Notes: generated by a model not told the origin, from the letters alone. DNA of 64,000 nt from an uncultured Desulfovibrio sp. (GCA_937926875.1 CALBAX010000115.1:9974-73973); one strand, 5' to 3'. Shown: positions 26,190 to 35,662, counted from the stretch's first letter. Numbers and translations are program-made.

Positions 26190-27479
26190 ATGCCTACTCT
26201 TCCTCACACTGGTACGGACATCCCCAAGAAAAGGCCCCTCCTCATTCTGGTCCTTTTTTGCCTGATGGCCTTCAGCTTCATGGATCGCCAGATGATCCCG
26301 GCCCTGCTGGAGCCCATGAAAAGGGATCTGGCTTTTTCGGATGTCCAAATGGGGCTCATCCAGAGCGTGTTCATGGTCTGTATCGCCTTGTTCGCGGCCC
26401 CTGTTTCTCTGCTGGTGGACCGCTGGTCCCGCAGGAAATGCACGGGCATCATGGCCATTCTCTGGTCAGCCATGGCCGTCCTGACGGGCGTGTTTTCCAA
26501 CTTTGTGCTCCTGCTGGGGGCCCGCGGCCTGTCTGGATGCGCGCAGTCCGCCTACAAGCCTGCGGCCATTGCCTGGATATCCACCATGATGCCTGCGGAC
26601 AGCCGCTCCCGCTATGTGGGCATCCTCAACATGGCCCTGCCGCTGGGGGCCGCCTTGGGGACCATGGGGGCCGGCATCCTGGCCCAGGTGACCGGTGACT
26701 GGCGACTGGCCTTTTATTTCATGCCGCTGCCGGGCATCGTGCTGGGCCTGTGCTGCTTCTTCCTGCCCGACTATACCGCGGCCAGGAGCGGGGAAGCGAC
26801 TGCGCGCTCTCCTTTGCAGGACTGGATCTATCTGCTGCGCAAAAAGACCTTCGTCTTTGCAAGTCTGGCTTCTGCGGCCTTCACCTTTGGCGGTTTCGCC
26901 CTTCTGGGCTGGACGCCGGCCCTCTACAGTCGCCAGTACGGTCTGAGCGAAGCCGAGGCGGGCATCCTCATCGGTGTGTTTCTGGTGGTCAGCGCCCTGG
27001 GGTCCATCGGCGGCGGCTGGCTCTCGGACTGGTTCCACAAGAAAAGCCCGTGCGGGCGTGCCATCGCCAGCCTCGTGGCCGCCTGCGGCATGTTCGCCAT
27101 GCGCGGCACCTATCTTGCGGCCCTGTACTATCAGGTGCCTCTGCCGGTGGCCATCACGCTCGGCATCCTGGACTGCATCATCGGCTACAGCTGGATCCCC
27201 ACCAACGACGTCCTGCTCCAGGATCCTGTCCCGCCCTATTTGCGGGCGTCCGCCTTCGGGCTGGCCTACTTGCTCATCTATCTGCTGGGCGCGGCCTGGG
27301 GCCCCTCCATCGTGGGACTCATTTCCGACAGCTACGGCGGTGGTGTGGACGGCGTCCTGCACGGCTTCATGCTGACCATGCCCGTTGTCTTCCTGTGCCC
27401 TGTTTTCCAGGCCGCCATCATCAAGACCTACATCAAGGATATTGCCGACGTGGACGAAGCTTCGGCAAGCCAACAATAA
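26190..27479 (+). CDS. MFS transporter
   Basis: A 429-residue inner-membrane transporter with 12 predicted membrane helices. The loop between helices 2 and 3 has the MFS motif as LLVDRWSRRKCTGI, and helix 1 contains FSFMDRQMIPALLEPM. The second half begins near residue 220. An AAGGAG ribosome-binding site lies 5 bases before the ATG. The aminotransferase follows after 13 bases, so the substrate is probably an amino acid or amine used by that enzyme. Direction and substrate cannot be read from the sequence. Confidence 0.88.
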   Translation: MPTLPHTGTDIPKKRPLLILVLFCLMAFSFMDRQMIPALLEPMKRDLAFSDVQMGLIQSVFMVCIALFAAPVSLLVDRWSRRKCTGIMAILWSAMAVLTGVFSNFVLLLGARGLSGCAQSAYKPAAIAWISTMMPADSRSRYVGILNMALPLGAALGTMGAGILAQVTGDWRLAFYFMPLPGIVLGLCCFFLPDYTAARSGEATARSPLQDWIYLLRKKTFVFASLASAAFTFGGFALLGWTPALYSRQYGLSEAEAGILIGVFLVVSALGSIGGGWLSDWFHKKSPCGRAIASLVAACGMFAMRGTYLAALYYQVPLPVAITLGILDCIIGYSWIPTNDVLLQDPVPPYLRASAFGLAYLLIYLLGAAWGPSIVGLISDSYGGGVDGVLHGFMLTMPVVFLCPVFQAAIIKTYIKDIADVDEASASQQ

Positions 27480-27492
27480 CAAGGAGAACATC

Positions 27493-28818
27493 ATGGATAT
27501 TTCCCGTCTCGCCGCCATGCCGGATCTCGATCGTGAAACCGTCATCTCCCTGCGTCGTACCTACATGTCGCCCACGCTCCAGGGCTTCTGCATGACGCCC
27601 GACAACCCCGTGGTCATCAGCCGTGGCGAAGGCCCCTATTTGTACGATACGGAGGGCAAGAAGTATCTCGACTGTACCGGCCAGAACATGTGCATCAGCA
27701 TCGGCGTGGGCCATCCTGTGACAAAGGAACTCATCCGGCAGCAGCTGGATCGGGTCCAGCACGTCACCACCTTGCTGTTCAACGAGATGTCTGCCCAGTA
27801 CGCCAAAGAGCTGGTGGAGCATCTGCCCGCCGGGCAGGACTGGGTCGTGCAGTTCGTCAACAGCGGCGCGGAGGCCCTGGACCTGGCCTTCATGATGTCG
27901 CGCGCCTATAGCGGCAATTTCGACCTGCTGTACCTGCGCGACGCCTATCACGGGCTCCACGGTGTCACCATGGGGTCGTGCGGCTTTGCCGTCTGCCGTC
28001 AGCCCGCACCGTCCGCGCCCGGTTTCCACAGCGTCATCTGCCCCAACCAGTACCGTCCCCTGCTGGGCAAGGGCACGGACCAGTATGTGGAAGAGATCCG
28101 CGAGACCATCTGGCAGAACACTTGCGGCCGCATCGCCGGTATGGTGATCGAACCCATCCAGGGCATGGGCGGTGTCGTGCCCATGCCGGCAGGCTACATG
28201 AAAAAGGCCGCTGAAGTCGTGCACGCTGCCGGCGGCCTGCTGATCTCCGACGAGGTGCAGACCGGTTTTGCCCGTACCGGCAGCCATTACTGGGGCTTCC
28301 AGGCGCAGGACGTCATGCCCGACATCATCGCCATGGGCAAGGGCATCGGCAACGGTCTGCCCATCGCCGGTGTGGCTGTGCGCCGCGAGATAGCCGAAGC
28401 CTTTGCCGGCGCCGGGCTGTTCTTCAACACCCTGGCCTGCAACCCTCTGGCCTGCGCCAGCGCCCTGTCCGTGCTGCGTGTGATCGATGCGGAAAATCTC
28501 CAGAGCAATGCCGCCGCCATGGGGGCCTATCTGGTGGGCGAGATGAAAAAGCTGCAGCAGCGCTTCCCCGTGCTGGGCGACATCCGCGGCGACGGTCTGA
28601 TCCTCGGCTTCGAATTCGTCACGGACCCCGAGACCAAGGAACCCGCCACGGAGCTGTGCCATTATATCCTGCAGTCCCTGCGCGAAGACGGCATCCTCAT
28701 CGCCTGCGTCACCAAGCGCCGCAATATTTTCCGCATCAATCCCTCCCTCACCGTCGGCAAGGACGATATGGACCATATTGTCTTCGCTTTCGAAAACGCC
28801 CTCAAGAAATTCTGCTAA
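27493..28818 (+). CDS. Class III PLP-dependent aminotransferase, AGXT2-like
   Basis: A 441-residue pyridoxal-phosphate enzyme. Lys283 in IIAMGKGIGNGLPIAG is the Schiff-base lysine, Asp253 in ISDEVQTGFARTG holds the PLP nitrogen, and NSGAEALDLAFMMSRAYSGN binds the phosphate. Many stretches match the mitochondrial alanine-glyoxylate aminotransferase 2 type (SHYWGFQAQDVMPDIIAMGKGIGNG, FNTLACNPLACA, GDIRGDGLILGFEF). Members of this group use alanine, beta-amino acids, taurine-like amines or cysteine analogues with glyoxylate or pyruvate as acceptor. An AAGGAG site precedes the ATG. Its position between a transporter and a sulfurtransferase points to a sulfur-containing amine or amino acid, which is inference. 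Confidence 0.85.
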   Translation: MDISRLAAMPDLDRETVISLRRTYMSPTLQGFCMTPDNPVVISRGEGPYLYDTEGKKYLDCTGQNMCISIGVGHPVTKELIRQQLDRVQHVTTLLFNEMSAQYAKELVEHLPAGQDWVVQFVNSGAEALDLAFMMSRAYSGNFDLLYLRDAYHGLHGVTMGSCGFAVCRQPAPSAPGFHSVICPNQYRPLLGKGTDQYVEEIRETIWQNTCGRIAGMVIEPIQGMGGVVPMPAGYMKKAAEVVHAAGGLLISDEVQTGFARTGSHYWGFQAQDVMPDIIAMGKGIGNGLPIAGVAVRREIAEAFAGAGLFFNTLACNPLACASALSVLRVIDAENLQSNAAAMGAYLVGEMKKLQQRFPVLGDIRGDGLILGFEFVTDPETKEPATELCHYILQSLREDGILIACVTKRRNIFRINPSLTVGKDDMDHIVFAFENALKKFC

Positions 28819-28832
28819 GACTGGAGACATAC

Positions 28833-30137
28833 GTGAACACGGTTTCTCTTTCCGAAGCGCAACGCATATGCGGGGCCTTCAACAGCGGCACCTTTGCGCT
28901 GCTCGATGTGCGTGAGCGCTGGGAGTACACCGACGGCCATATCCCCCATGCGACCCCCCTGCCGCGTGGCCTCATCGAGTCCCGCGCCGCGGTGATCATC
29001 CCGGACCGTCAGGCGACCATCCTCCTGTATTCCGGCAAAACTGGTCGTGCCGCGCTGGCCGCCGCACAGCTCGAGGCCTTGGGCTTTGCCGACGTCTCTT
29101 TGATCGACGGGGGGTTCGAGGCATGGAAGGAAGCAGGGCTCCCCAGTGTCACGGGCTGGAGCGTCGACGGCAAGCACCTGGGCGAACTGCTCATCGACAA
29201 ATACGAAAAACTGTCTCTGCCGCCCCGGGAGGTGGCAGAGCTGCAGCAGCAGCGGCGGACCAAGGTCATCGACATCCGTACCGCCTGGGAGCATGCGCAG
29301 GGCTATATCCCTGGAGCGGAGAACATCCCGGCCGGGGAGCTGTTCGAACGTGGCGAAGCTTTGCGCGCCGATATGGAGCGCAAGGGGCTGGACACCATCA
29401 TCACGCACTGTTCCGGCCGTACGCGTGGACTTGCCGGCGCCACAGTGCTCCGTGACATGGGCTTTGAACGTGCCTTCGCCCTGGAGAACGGCTGTATGGG
29501 CTGGCTGCTGGCCGGTTTGCCCATGGAATTCGACAAAACGCCTGCCTATGAGGAAAACAATGCGCCCCAGAAGCCTTGGAACGCTGCTGCCGTCGCCAGC
29601 TATCCTTCCCTCAGTGTGGAGGATCTGCGCCGGGAACGCGCCGTCGAGCCGCAGGCTGCCTATCTGCTGGATGTGCGCATGGGCGTGGAGTTCCGTCAGG
29701 GGCATATCCCCGGCAGCATCTCCATCCCTGCAGGGCAGGTGATGCTGGAATTCGAGAACTATTGCGCCCAGCGCGGCCTGCCTGTGATCATTGTTGCCCG
29801 CTCTGCCGAGCAGGCCGCCTGGGTGGCCACCTCCCTGTCAGCGGTGGGTTTCCCCGTCAGCATCCTCGAGGGCGGTTTCGCCGCTTGGGCCACAGCAGGG
29901 CTGCCGCAAGAGACCGGCCTGCCGTCACATGAGCTGTTGCGGGGACTTGAAGACCGCATGGCTTCCGGCGAGGTCCCTGTTGTCGCGCCAGAGAGCCTGC
30001 TTGCCGCGGATGGCAGCACGTTGCGCGAAGACCTGCTCGTCGTCGACGTACGCAGTCTCGGGGAGTGGGCCATCGACCATATCCCCGGTGCCCGTTCCGT
30101 ACCCCGCGGCCGGGCGACAGCGGCAGGGAGAAGATAA
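28833..30137 (+). CDS. Multi-rhodanese sulfurtransferase (three complete domains plus start of a fourth), frameshifted
   Basis: 434 residues from the GTG at 28833, which has GGAGA a few bases upstream. Rhodanese domains lie at about 1-105, 130-235, 255-360 and from 385. Each has the D-R-x-x-E-W/F and GHIPGA-type motifs. Only domain 2 keeps the catalytic loop Cys (Cys193, THCSGRTRG); domain 1 has Ser (YSGKTGRAA) and domain 3 has no Cys (VARSAEQAAW). The frame stops at 30137 inside domain 4, which continues in the +1 frame. It lies 14 bases after the aminotransferase gene. It may accept sulfur from a mercapto-keto acid made by that enzyme. As read it would still keep its active domain. Confidence 0.75.
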   Translation: MNTVSLSEAQRICGAFNSGTFALLDVRERWEYTDGHIPHATPLPRGLIESRAAVIIPDRQATILLYSGKTGRAALAAAQLEALGFADVSLIDGGFEAWKEAGLPSVTGWSVDGKHLGELLIDKYEKLSLPPREVAELQQQRRTKVIDIRTAWEHAQGYIPGAENIPAGELFERGEALRADMERKGLDTIITHCSGRTRGLAGATVLRDMGFERAFALENGCMGWLLAGLPMEFDKTPAYEENNAPQKPWNAAAVASYPSLSVEDLRRERAVEPQAAYLLDVRMGVEFRQGHIPGSISIPAGQVMLEFENYCAQRGLPVIIVARSAEQAAWVATSLSAVGFPVSILEGGFAAWATAGLPQETGLPSHELLRGLEDRMASGEVPVVAPESLLAADGSTLREDLLVVDVRSLGEWAIDHIPGARSVPRGRATAAGRR

Positions 30138-30447
30138 AAAGGAATGCCGTCTGCTGTCTGCTGCACGGGTCATCCTGGTTTCCGAACGCGGCCATCGTGC
30201 TGCCCTGGCCTGGGAAGCGTTGTCCCGCGTGCCTTTGCTGACCGGGCGTCTGGCCGTTCTGGCAGGTGGTATGGCCGCCTGGCGTGGCAAGGCCCTGCCG
30301 CTGGGCTGTGAGGACGTCGCGACCACACTGGCGACGCACGATACTGTGGCCAAGGTTTCCCGCAAGATCTGGACCCAGAATATCGGGGCCAATCAGGACG
30401 CCATGCAGGAATATCTGGATTGGGAAGAAAAGCTCGTCAGCCGTTGA
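30105..30447 (+). pseudogene. Out-of-frame remainder of the fourth rhodanese domain
   Basis: In the +1 frame relative to the gene above, the protein resumes as RQGEDKKECRLLSAARVILV, then SERGHRAALAWEALSR, LAVLAGGMAAWRGKALPLG and a tail ending YLDWEEKLVSR. It supplies the missing second half of domain 4, including the GGMAAW end motif. The loop has no Cys (SERGHRA). A single-base insertion or deletion between about 30100 and 30137 explains the break; CCCC at about 30103 is a candidate. It could be a real mutation or a sequence error. Confidence 0.75.
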
Positions 30448-30557
30448 TCCGGGCTCGGAAAGATGAAGGGGGGAGGGGACCTCTCCCCCCACAGATGCCC
30501 TTTGATGACGCGAGCCTGCTACGCGCCATTGCTTCAAAGTAAATGACAAGAGGACAG

Positions 30558-31487
30558 ATGAGATTTTTTTGCAAGATGATGGCCGTCCTGTGCCTGCTGG
30601 TCACCGCCTGCTGGCCGGCAATGGCACAGGCCGGTCTCAAAGGACATTGGAGCCCTGGCCTCATCGGCATCAGGGCCTGTACCGTGCCGCAGCATCCGGG
30701 ATTGGCGTACAAACTCCTCCTGCACTATCAGGAAGGGAACTCTCTGCGGGAGGACTCCGGCAAGCGGGCCCTGGGGAAAGATCATTTCAAGGCCCAGACT
30801 TTGGCAGCATCACATCGTTTCCTCTGGACACCCGATGTGGAAAAGGTCCCTTTCCTTGGGGCCCAGTACAACTTCCAGCTGATCGTGCCCATGATCGCCA
30901 CAGGCATGGAAGTGAACGGGAGTTATTCCCATGCCGCCGGTATCGGGGATATCTACATCAGCCCCGTCCTGCTGTCATGGGACGTGGGCAACTGGCAGTG
31001 GATCTGGAGTGTGGGCCTGATGGCACCCACGGGCTACTATGACAAAGATAATTCGGCCTCCATTGGCAAGGGGTTCTGGTCACCCATGATGACGGCCGGG
31101 ATGACCTGGTGGGTGGACGAGGCCCGGACATGGTCGTTTTCGGGGATAGCCCGCTATGAAAAACATACCAGGACCCCGGATAAGGACCTTTGGCAGGGGG
31201 ATGATTTCTCATTTGAATGGGGGCTCGGCAAGATGCTGGATGAAAACTGGGAGATCGGTCTCGTCGGTTTCAGCAGTTTCCAGGTGACCCCGGACAGGGG
31301 CGATGATTCCCGTGATGCGCTGGGCAGAAAGTACGGTTTTGACGCTGCGCACGGCATCGGGGTGGAGCTGGGCTATACGGACAGGGAAAGAGGCATAGCC
31401 ATTTCCATCAGTCCCAAGAAGGAATTTGCCGTTTACGGCAGGCCTGAAGGCTGGATGGTGACCACCAGTTTCAGCTTTGCTTTTTGA
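30558..31487 (+). CDS. SphA/phenol MetA-like outer-membrane protein
   Basis: A 309-residue outer-membrane protein. A signal peptide (about 1-25, ending PAMAQA) precedes a barrel of the SphA/MetA_deg type. Characteristic parts are GIGDIYISPVLLSWDVGNWQWIWSVGLMAPTGYYDKDN, MMTAGMTWWVD, and a C-terminal strand ending SFSFAF. Such proteins are thought to admit hydrophobic or aromatic compounds. The ATG at 30558 was chosen because AGAGGAC lies just upstream; an in-frame ATG at 30543 has no such site. It is the last gene before a terminator and may be the outer-membrane port of the locus. Confidence 0.75.
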   Translation: MRFFCKMMAVLCLLVTACWPAMAQAGLKGHWSPGLIGIRACTVPQHPGLAYKLLLHYQEGNSLREDSGKRALGKDHFKAQTLAASHRFLWTPDVEKVPFLGAQYNFQLIVPMIATGMEVNGSYSHAAGIGDIYISPVLLSWDVGNWQWIWSVGLMAPTGYYDKDNSASIGKGFWSPMMTAGMTWWVDEARTWSFSGIARYEKHTRTPDKDLWQGDDFSFEWGLGKMLDENWEIGLVGFSSFQVTPDRGDDSRDALGRKYGFDAAHGIGVELGYTDRERGIAISISPKKEFAVYGRPEGWMVTTSFSFAF

Positions 31488-31502
31488 CCGCATATGACGG
31501 GA

Positions 31503-31528
31503 GCCGCTCCTACGGGAGCGGCTTTTTT
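31503..31528 (+). terminator. Terminator of the MFS-aminotransferase-rhodanese locus
   Basis: A perfect 8-bp stem, GCCGCTCC with GGAGCGGC, a TACG loop and six T. Confidence 0.92.
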
Positions 31529-31840
31529 GTCAGCATCTGCCGGAAAGACTGCCCAGCCGTACCAGCGGCCTGACAGGTAGGCATGCCATCCCGGCATGGG
31601 GGGGACTGAAACTGCAGGACATGAAAAATGATATAGTGCATATTTTCACAATCGGTGGTCGTAAGGCGCACTTTTGTCACCGGAAAAGCTCAAAGCGTGA
31701 CATTCTCCCGGAAATCATGGCAAAAGCGTGCATCATCCGGTGGCGCATCAAGCCATCTTATTTTATGATGTTTTTCTTTGCACTTTTCATGAAAACTTGC
31801 TATTCCTTTTCTGTATCTCATAGTTTGTTCAGGAGAGACA
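31529..31840 (+). promoter_or_regulatory. Leader of the Mop cluster with candidate promoter
   Basis: No gene is supported in this 312-bp stretch. TTGCAC (31778-31783), 17 bases, TATTCC (31801-31806) forms a candidate promoter 35 bases before the first gene of the molybdenum cluster. The preceding sequence from about 31620 is relatively AT-rich. Confidence 0.4.
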
Positions 31841-32881
31841 ATGAAAGCTGCTGCCATGAAAACCATTCACGTCAAGGACGCTGTCGGCAGCGTGCTCTGT
31901 CACGATATCACCCGCATCGTGCCCGGAGGGGACAAAGGGCCCGTGTTCCGCAAGGGACATATCGTGAAAGAGGAAGACATCCAAACCCTTCTGGAGGTAG
32001 GCAAGGAACACTTGTATGTGTACGAGCCGCAGGAGGGCGTGCTGCATGAGAACGAAGCCGCCCGGCGCATCGCGGCCGCTACGGCCGGGGCCAACATCAC
32101 GCTGAGCGAGCCCAAGGAAGGGCGCATCAACTATTCGGCGTCCTGTATGGGTCTCTTGCGGGTGGATGTCCCCACGCTGACCCGCATCAACTCGTTGGGA
32201 GAGATCACCCTGGCCACACTGCACAGCATGCAGCAGGTCAGGCCGGGACAGAACCTGGCAGGCACCCGTGTGGTGCCCCTGCTCATCGAAGAAAGCAAGA
32301 TCGTGGCTCTTGAGCAGCTGGTCTCACGTCCTGTGGTCGAGGTCCTGCCCCTGCAAAAGTTCAAGGTAGGCATCGTCACTACCGGCAGCGAAGTCTACAC
32401 GGGCCGCATCAAGGATGCGTTCGGCCCTGTGCTTCGGGACAAGTTCGCCCGCCTTGAATGCACCGTCATGGATCAGGTCTTCACCAGTGACGAAGTGGAG
32501 ATGACCTCGTCAGCCATCAGCGGCTTCATCCGACAGGGAGCCGACATGGTGGTGGTGACGGGAGGCATGTCCGTGGATCCCGACGACAAGACCCCCGCTT
32601 CCATCCGTGCCGCTGGCGCGCAGGTGGTGAGCTATGGCGCACCGGTCTATCCCGGGGCCATGTTCCTGCTGGGCTATGTGCCCACGGAACGCGGCCGCAT
32701 CCCCGTCCTGGGGCTGCCCGGCTGTGTCATGTATTACAAGGCCAGCATCTTCGAACTCGTAGTCCCGCGCCTTTTGGCCGGACTGGAGGTGACAGCCGGG
32801 GATATCGCCGGCATGGGCCACGGGGGCTTCTGCTCCGGCTGTGGCGAATGCCGTTATCCCATCTGTCCGTTTGGAAAATAG
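31841..32881 (+). CDS. Molybdopterin-binding (MoeA/MoCF-domain) protein with Cys-rich tail
   Basis: A 346-residue protein whose C-terminal half (about 175-325) is a MoCF_biosynth/MoeA-type molybdopterin-binding domain: VGIVTTGSEVYTGRIKD, GADMVVVTGGMSVDPDD and LPGCVMYYKASIFE. The N-terminal half resembles the family that pairs this domain with cofactor handling instead of full MoeA. The tail CSGCGECRYPICPFGK (last 16 residues) has four Cys that could bind a metal or cluster. An AGGAGA site precedes the first ATG; a second ATG lies five codons on. It sits 51 bases before mop, so it probably inserts Mo or hands cofactor to Mop. Confidence 0.82.
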   Translation: MKAAAMKTIHVKDAVGSVLCHDITRIVPGGDKGPVFRKGHIVKEEDIQTLLEVGKEHLYVYEPQEGVLHENEAARRIAAATAGANITLSEPKEGRINYSASCMGLLRVDVPTLTRINSLGEITLATLHSMQQVRPGQNLAGTRVVPLLIEESKIVALEQLVSRPVVEVLPLQKFKVGIVTTGSEVYTGRIKDAFGPVLRDKFARLECTVMDQVFTSDEVEMTSSAISGFIRQGADMVVVTGGMSVDPDDKTPASIRAAGAQVVSYGAPVYPGAMFLLGYVPTERGRIPVLGLPGCVMYYKASIFELVVPRLLAGLEVTAGDIAGMGHGGFCSGCGECRYPICPFGK

Positions 32882-32932
32882 ACGGCGCGGCAGCGACCGT
32901 CTCAACTTGCAAGCCGTTTCTAGGAGTCGCAT

Positions 32933-35662
32933 ATGGAAACGAAAACGCTTGTGGTCAATGGCATTCCCCGTCAGGTCCTGGTGGATTCCGACACCCTTCT
33001 CGTTGATGTGCTGCGCAACCAGCTGCAGATCACCAGCGTCAAGGTCGGTTGCGGTCAGGGCCAGTGCGGTGCCTGTTCCGTGATCCTCGACGGCAAGGTC
33101 ACCCGCGCCTGCATCGTCAAGATGCGCCGCGTGCCCGACCATGCCCAGGTCACCACCCTCGAAGGCGTGGGCACCCCTGCCAACCTCCATCCCCTCCAGG
33201 AATCCTGGATGTTCCACGGTGCGGCCCAGTGCGGTTTCTGCACGCCCGGCTTCATCGTGTCCGCCAAGGCCCTGCTGGACTCCAATCCTGCCCCCAGCCG
33301 TGAAGAAGTGCGCGACTGGTTCCAGAAACATCACAATATTTGCCGCTGCACCGGCTACAAGCCCCTGGTGGACGCCGTCATGGACGCCGCCGCCGTCATG
33401 CGCGGCGACAAGGACATCGAAGAGCTGCGCTACAAGCTGCCCGCCGACGGCCGCGCCTTCGGTTCGCGCCTGCCTCGTCCCAGCGCCCTGGTCAAGGTGA
33501 CCGGTCTGGCCGAATACGGTGCTGACGCTGCTGTGCACATGCCGCCCGACACCCTGCATCTGGCCCTGGCCCAGGCCAAGGTCTCCCATGCCCTCATCAA
33601 GGGCATCGACACCTCCGAAGCCGAAAAGATGCCCGGCGTGGTCCGCGTGCTGACCCACAAGGACGTCAAGGGCAAGAACCGCATCACCGGCCTCATCACC
33701 TTCGCCGACAACAAGGGCGACGGCTGGGATCGTCCCATCCTCAACGATACCAAGGTGTTCCAGTACGGTGACGCCCTGGCCATCGTCTGCGCCGACAGCG
33801 AAGCCCACGCCCGCGCCGCTGCCGACAAGGTCAAGTTCGACCTGGAACTGCTGCCCGAATACATGAGCGCGCCCGAAGCCATGGCTCCCGACGCCATCGA
33901 GATCCATCCCGGCACGCCCAACATCTATTATGAGCCCCACATCGAAAAGGGCGAGGACACCAAGCCCTTCTTCGACGATCCCGAAAACGTGGTGGTGGAA
34001 GACAGCTTCTACACCCAGCGCCAGCCGCACCTGAACATCGAACCTGACGTGGGTTACGGCTATCTGAACGAGCAGGGCCAGCTGGTGATCCACTCCAAGT
34101 CCATCGGCCTGCACCTGCATGCCCTGATGATCGCCCCCGGTCTGGGCGTGAAATTCCCCGAAGAGCTGGTCATGGTGCAGAACACCACCGGCGGTACCTT
34201 CGGCTACAAGTTCAGCCCCACCATGGAAGCCCTCATCGGTGTGGCCGTGCTGGCCACCGGCCGTCCCTGCCACCTGCGCTACAACTACCAGCAGCAACAG
34301 CAGTACACCGGCAAGCGTTCGCCCTTCTGGACCAAGGTGCGCATGGCTGCCAACAAGAAGACCGGCAAGATCGTGGCCATGGAGACCGACTGGACCTGCG
34401 ACCACGGCCCGTACTCCGAATTCGGCGACCTGCTGACCCTGCGCGGTGCCCAGTTCATCGGCGCCGGTTACGGCATCCCCAACATCCGTGGTGACGGCCG
34501 CACCGTGGCCACCAACCACGCCTGGGGCGCGGCTTTCCGCGGTTACGGCGGCCCCGAATCGGAATTCCCCTCCGAAGTGCTGATGGACGAACTGGCCGAA
34601 AAGCTGGGCATGGACCCCTTCGACCTGCGCGAGTTCAACTGCTACAAGGAAGGCGACACCACGCCCACCGGCCAGAAGCCCGAGGTCATGAACCTGCCCA
34701 CCATGTTCAAGGCCCTGCGGCCCAAGTATGAAGCCGCCAAAGCCAAGGCCAAGGCGGAATCCACCGATGCCGTCAAGCGCGGCGTGGGCTTGGCCCTTGC
34801 CGTGTACGGCGCCGGTCTGGACGGTCCCGACTCCTCCGAAGCCTGGGCCGAACTGAACCCCGACGGCTCCGTGACCATCGGCAGCTCCTGGGAAGATCAC
34901 GGCCAGGGCGCCGACTCCGGCGCGCAGTGCACCGCCCATGAGGCCCTGCGTCCCCTCGGCCTGCCTGTGGAAAAGATCCGCCTGGTCATGAACGACACCA
35001 GCAAGACCCCCAACTCCGGTCCTGCCGGCGGTTCCCGCTCCCAGGTGATGACCGGCAACGCCATCCGCGTGGCCTGCGAACAGCTGGTGGAAGCCATGCG
35101 CAAGCCTGACGGCGGCTTCTACACCTATGACGAAATGAAGGCCGAAGGCCGCGCCGTGCATCAGGACGGCAAGTGGACCGCTCCGGCCCGCGACTGCGGC
35201 AAGAACTGCCAGGGCGAACCCTTCTGCTGCTACATGTACGGCCTGTTCATGGCCGAGGTGGCCGTGGAAGTGGCCACCGGCAAGACGCAGGTGGAAAAGA
35301 TGACCATGGTGGCCGACATCGGCAAGGTGGTCAACCGCCTGATCACCGACGGCCAGCTCTACGGCGGTATCGCCCAGGGCATCGGTCTTGCCCTCACCGA
35401 AGACTACGAGGACATCAAGAAGCACAGCACCATGGCCGGCGCCGGTATCCCCACCATCAAGGACATCCCGGACGACCTCGAGCTCATCTACGTGGAGACC
35501 CCGCGTCCTGACGGCCCCTTCGGCGCCTCCGGCACGGGCGAGATCCCGCTGTGTGGCCCGCATCCGGCCATCATCAACGCCATCTACAACGCCTGCGGCG
35601 CGCGCGTGACCCATCTGCCCGCGTACCCCGAAAAGGTGTTGGCGGCCATGCCCAAGAAGTAA
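32933..35662 (+). CDS. mop: Aldehyde oxidoreductase, molybdenum iron-sulfur protein (xanthine oxidase family)
   Basis: Oxidises aldehydes to carboxylic acids with a molybdopterin-cytosine-dinucleotide cofactor and two [2Fe-2S] clusters. At 909 residues it is collinear with the 907-residue D. gigas enzyme. Plant-type cluster ligands are Cys40, 45, 48 and 60 (VGCGQGQCGACS). The second cluster uses CGFC (about 100-103) and CRC (about 137-139). GGTFGYKFSPTMEALIG, AWGAAFRGYGGPESEF and Glu870 in GASGTGEIPL mark the Mo site; the last is the catalytic base. No FAD domain is present, as in D. gigas Mop. Codon use is highly biased, suggesting an abundant protein. A 212-bp gap with two hairpins separates it from the maturation-type genes. 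Confidence 0.97.
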   Translation: METKTLVVNGIPRQVLVDSDTLLVDVLRNQLQITSVKVGCGQGQCGACSVILDGKVTRACIVKMRRVPDHAQVTTLEGVGTPANLHPLQESWMFHGAAQCGFCTPGFIVSAKALLDSNPAPSREEVRDWFQKHHNICRCTGYKPLVDAVMDAAAVMRGDKDIEELRYKLPADGRAFGSRLPRPSALVKVTGLAEYGADAAVHMPPDTLHLALAQAKVSHALIKGIDTSEAEKMPGVVRVLTHKDVKGKNRITGLITFADNKGDGWDRPILNDTKVFQYGDALAIVCADSEAHARAAADKVKFDLELLPEYMSAPEAMAPDAIEIHPGTPNIYYEPHIEKGEDTKPFFDDPENVVVEDSFYTQRQPHLNIEPDVGYGYLNEQGQLVIHSKSIGLHLHALMIAPGLGVKFPEELVMVQNTTGGTFGYKFSPTMEALIGVAVLATGRPCHLRYNYQQQQQYTGKRSPFWTKVRMAANKKTGKIVAMETDWTCDHGPYSEFGDLLTLRGAQFIGAGYGIPNIRGDGRTVATNHAWGAAFRGYGGPESEFPSEVLMDELAEKLGMDPFDLREFNCYKEGDTTPTGQKPEVMNLPTMFKALRPKYEAAKAKAKAESTDAVKRGVGLALAVYGAGLDGPDSSEAWAELNPDGSVTIGSSWEDHGQGADSGAQCTAHEALRPLGLPVEKIRLVMNDTSKTPNSGPAGGSRSQVMTGNAIRVACEQLVEAMRKPDGGFYTYDEMKAEGRAVHQDGKWTAPARDCGKNCQGEPFCCYMYGLFMAEVAVEVATGKTQVEKMTMVADIGKVVNRLITDGQLYGGIAQGIGLALTEDYEDIKKHSTMAGAGIPTIKDIPDDLELIYVETPRPDGPFGASGTGEIPLCGPHPAIINAIYNACGARVTHLPAYPEKVLAAMPKK

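Noticed and set aside
31621..32049. A 142-codon plus-strand frame starting in the Mop leader
   Set aside because: It has no ribosome-binding site and its second half is out of frame within the molybdopterin-binding protein gene.
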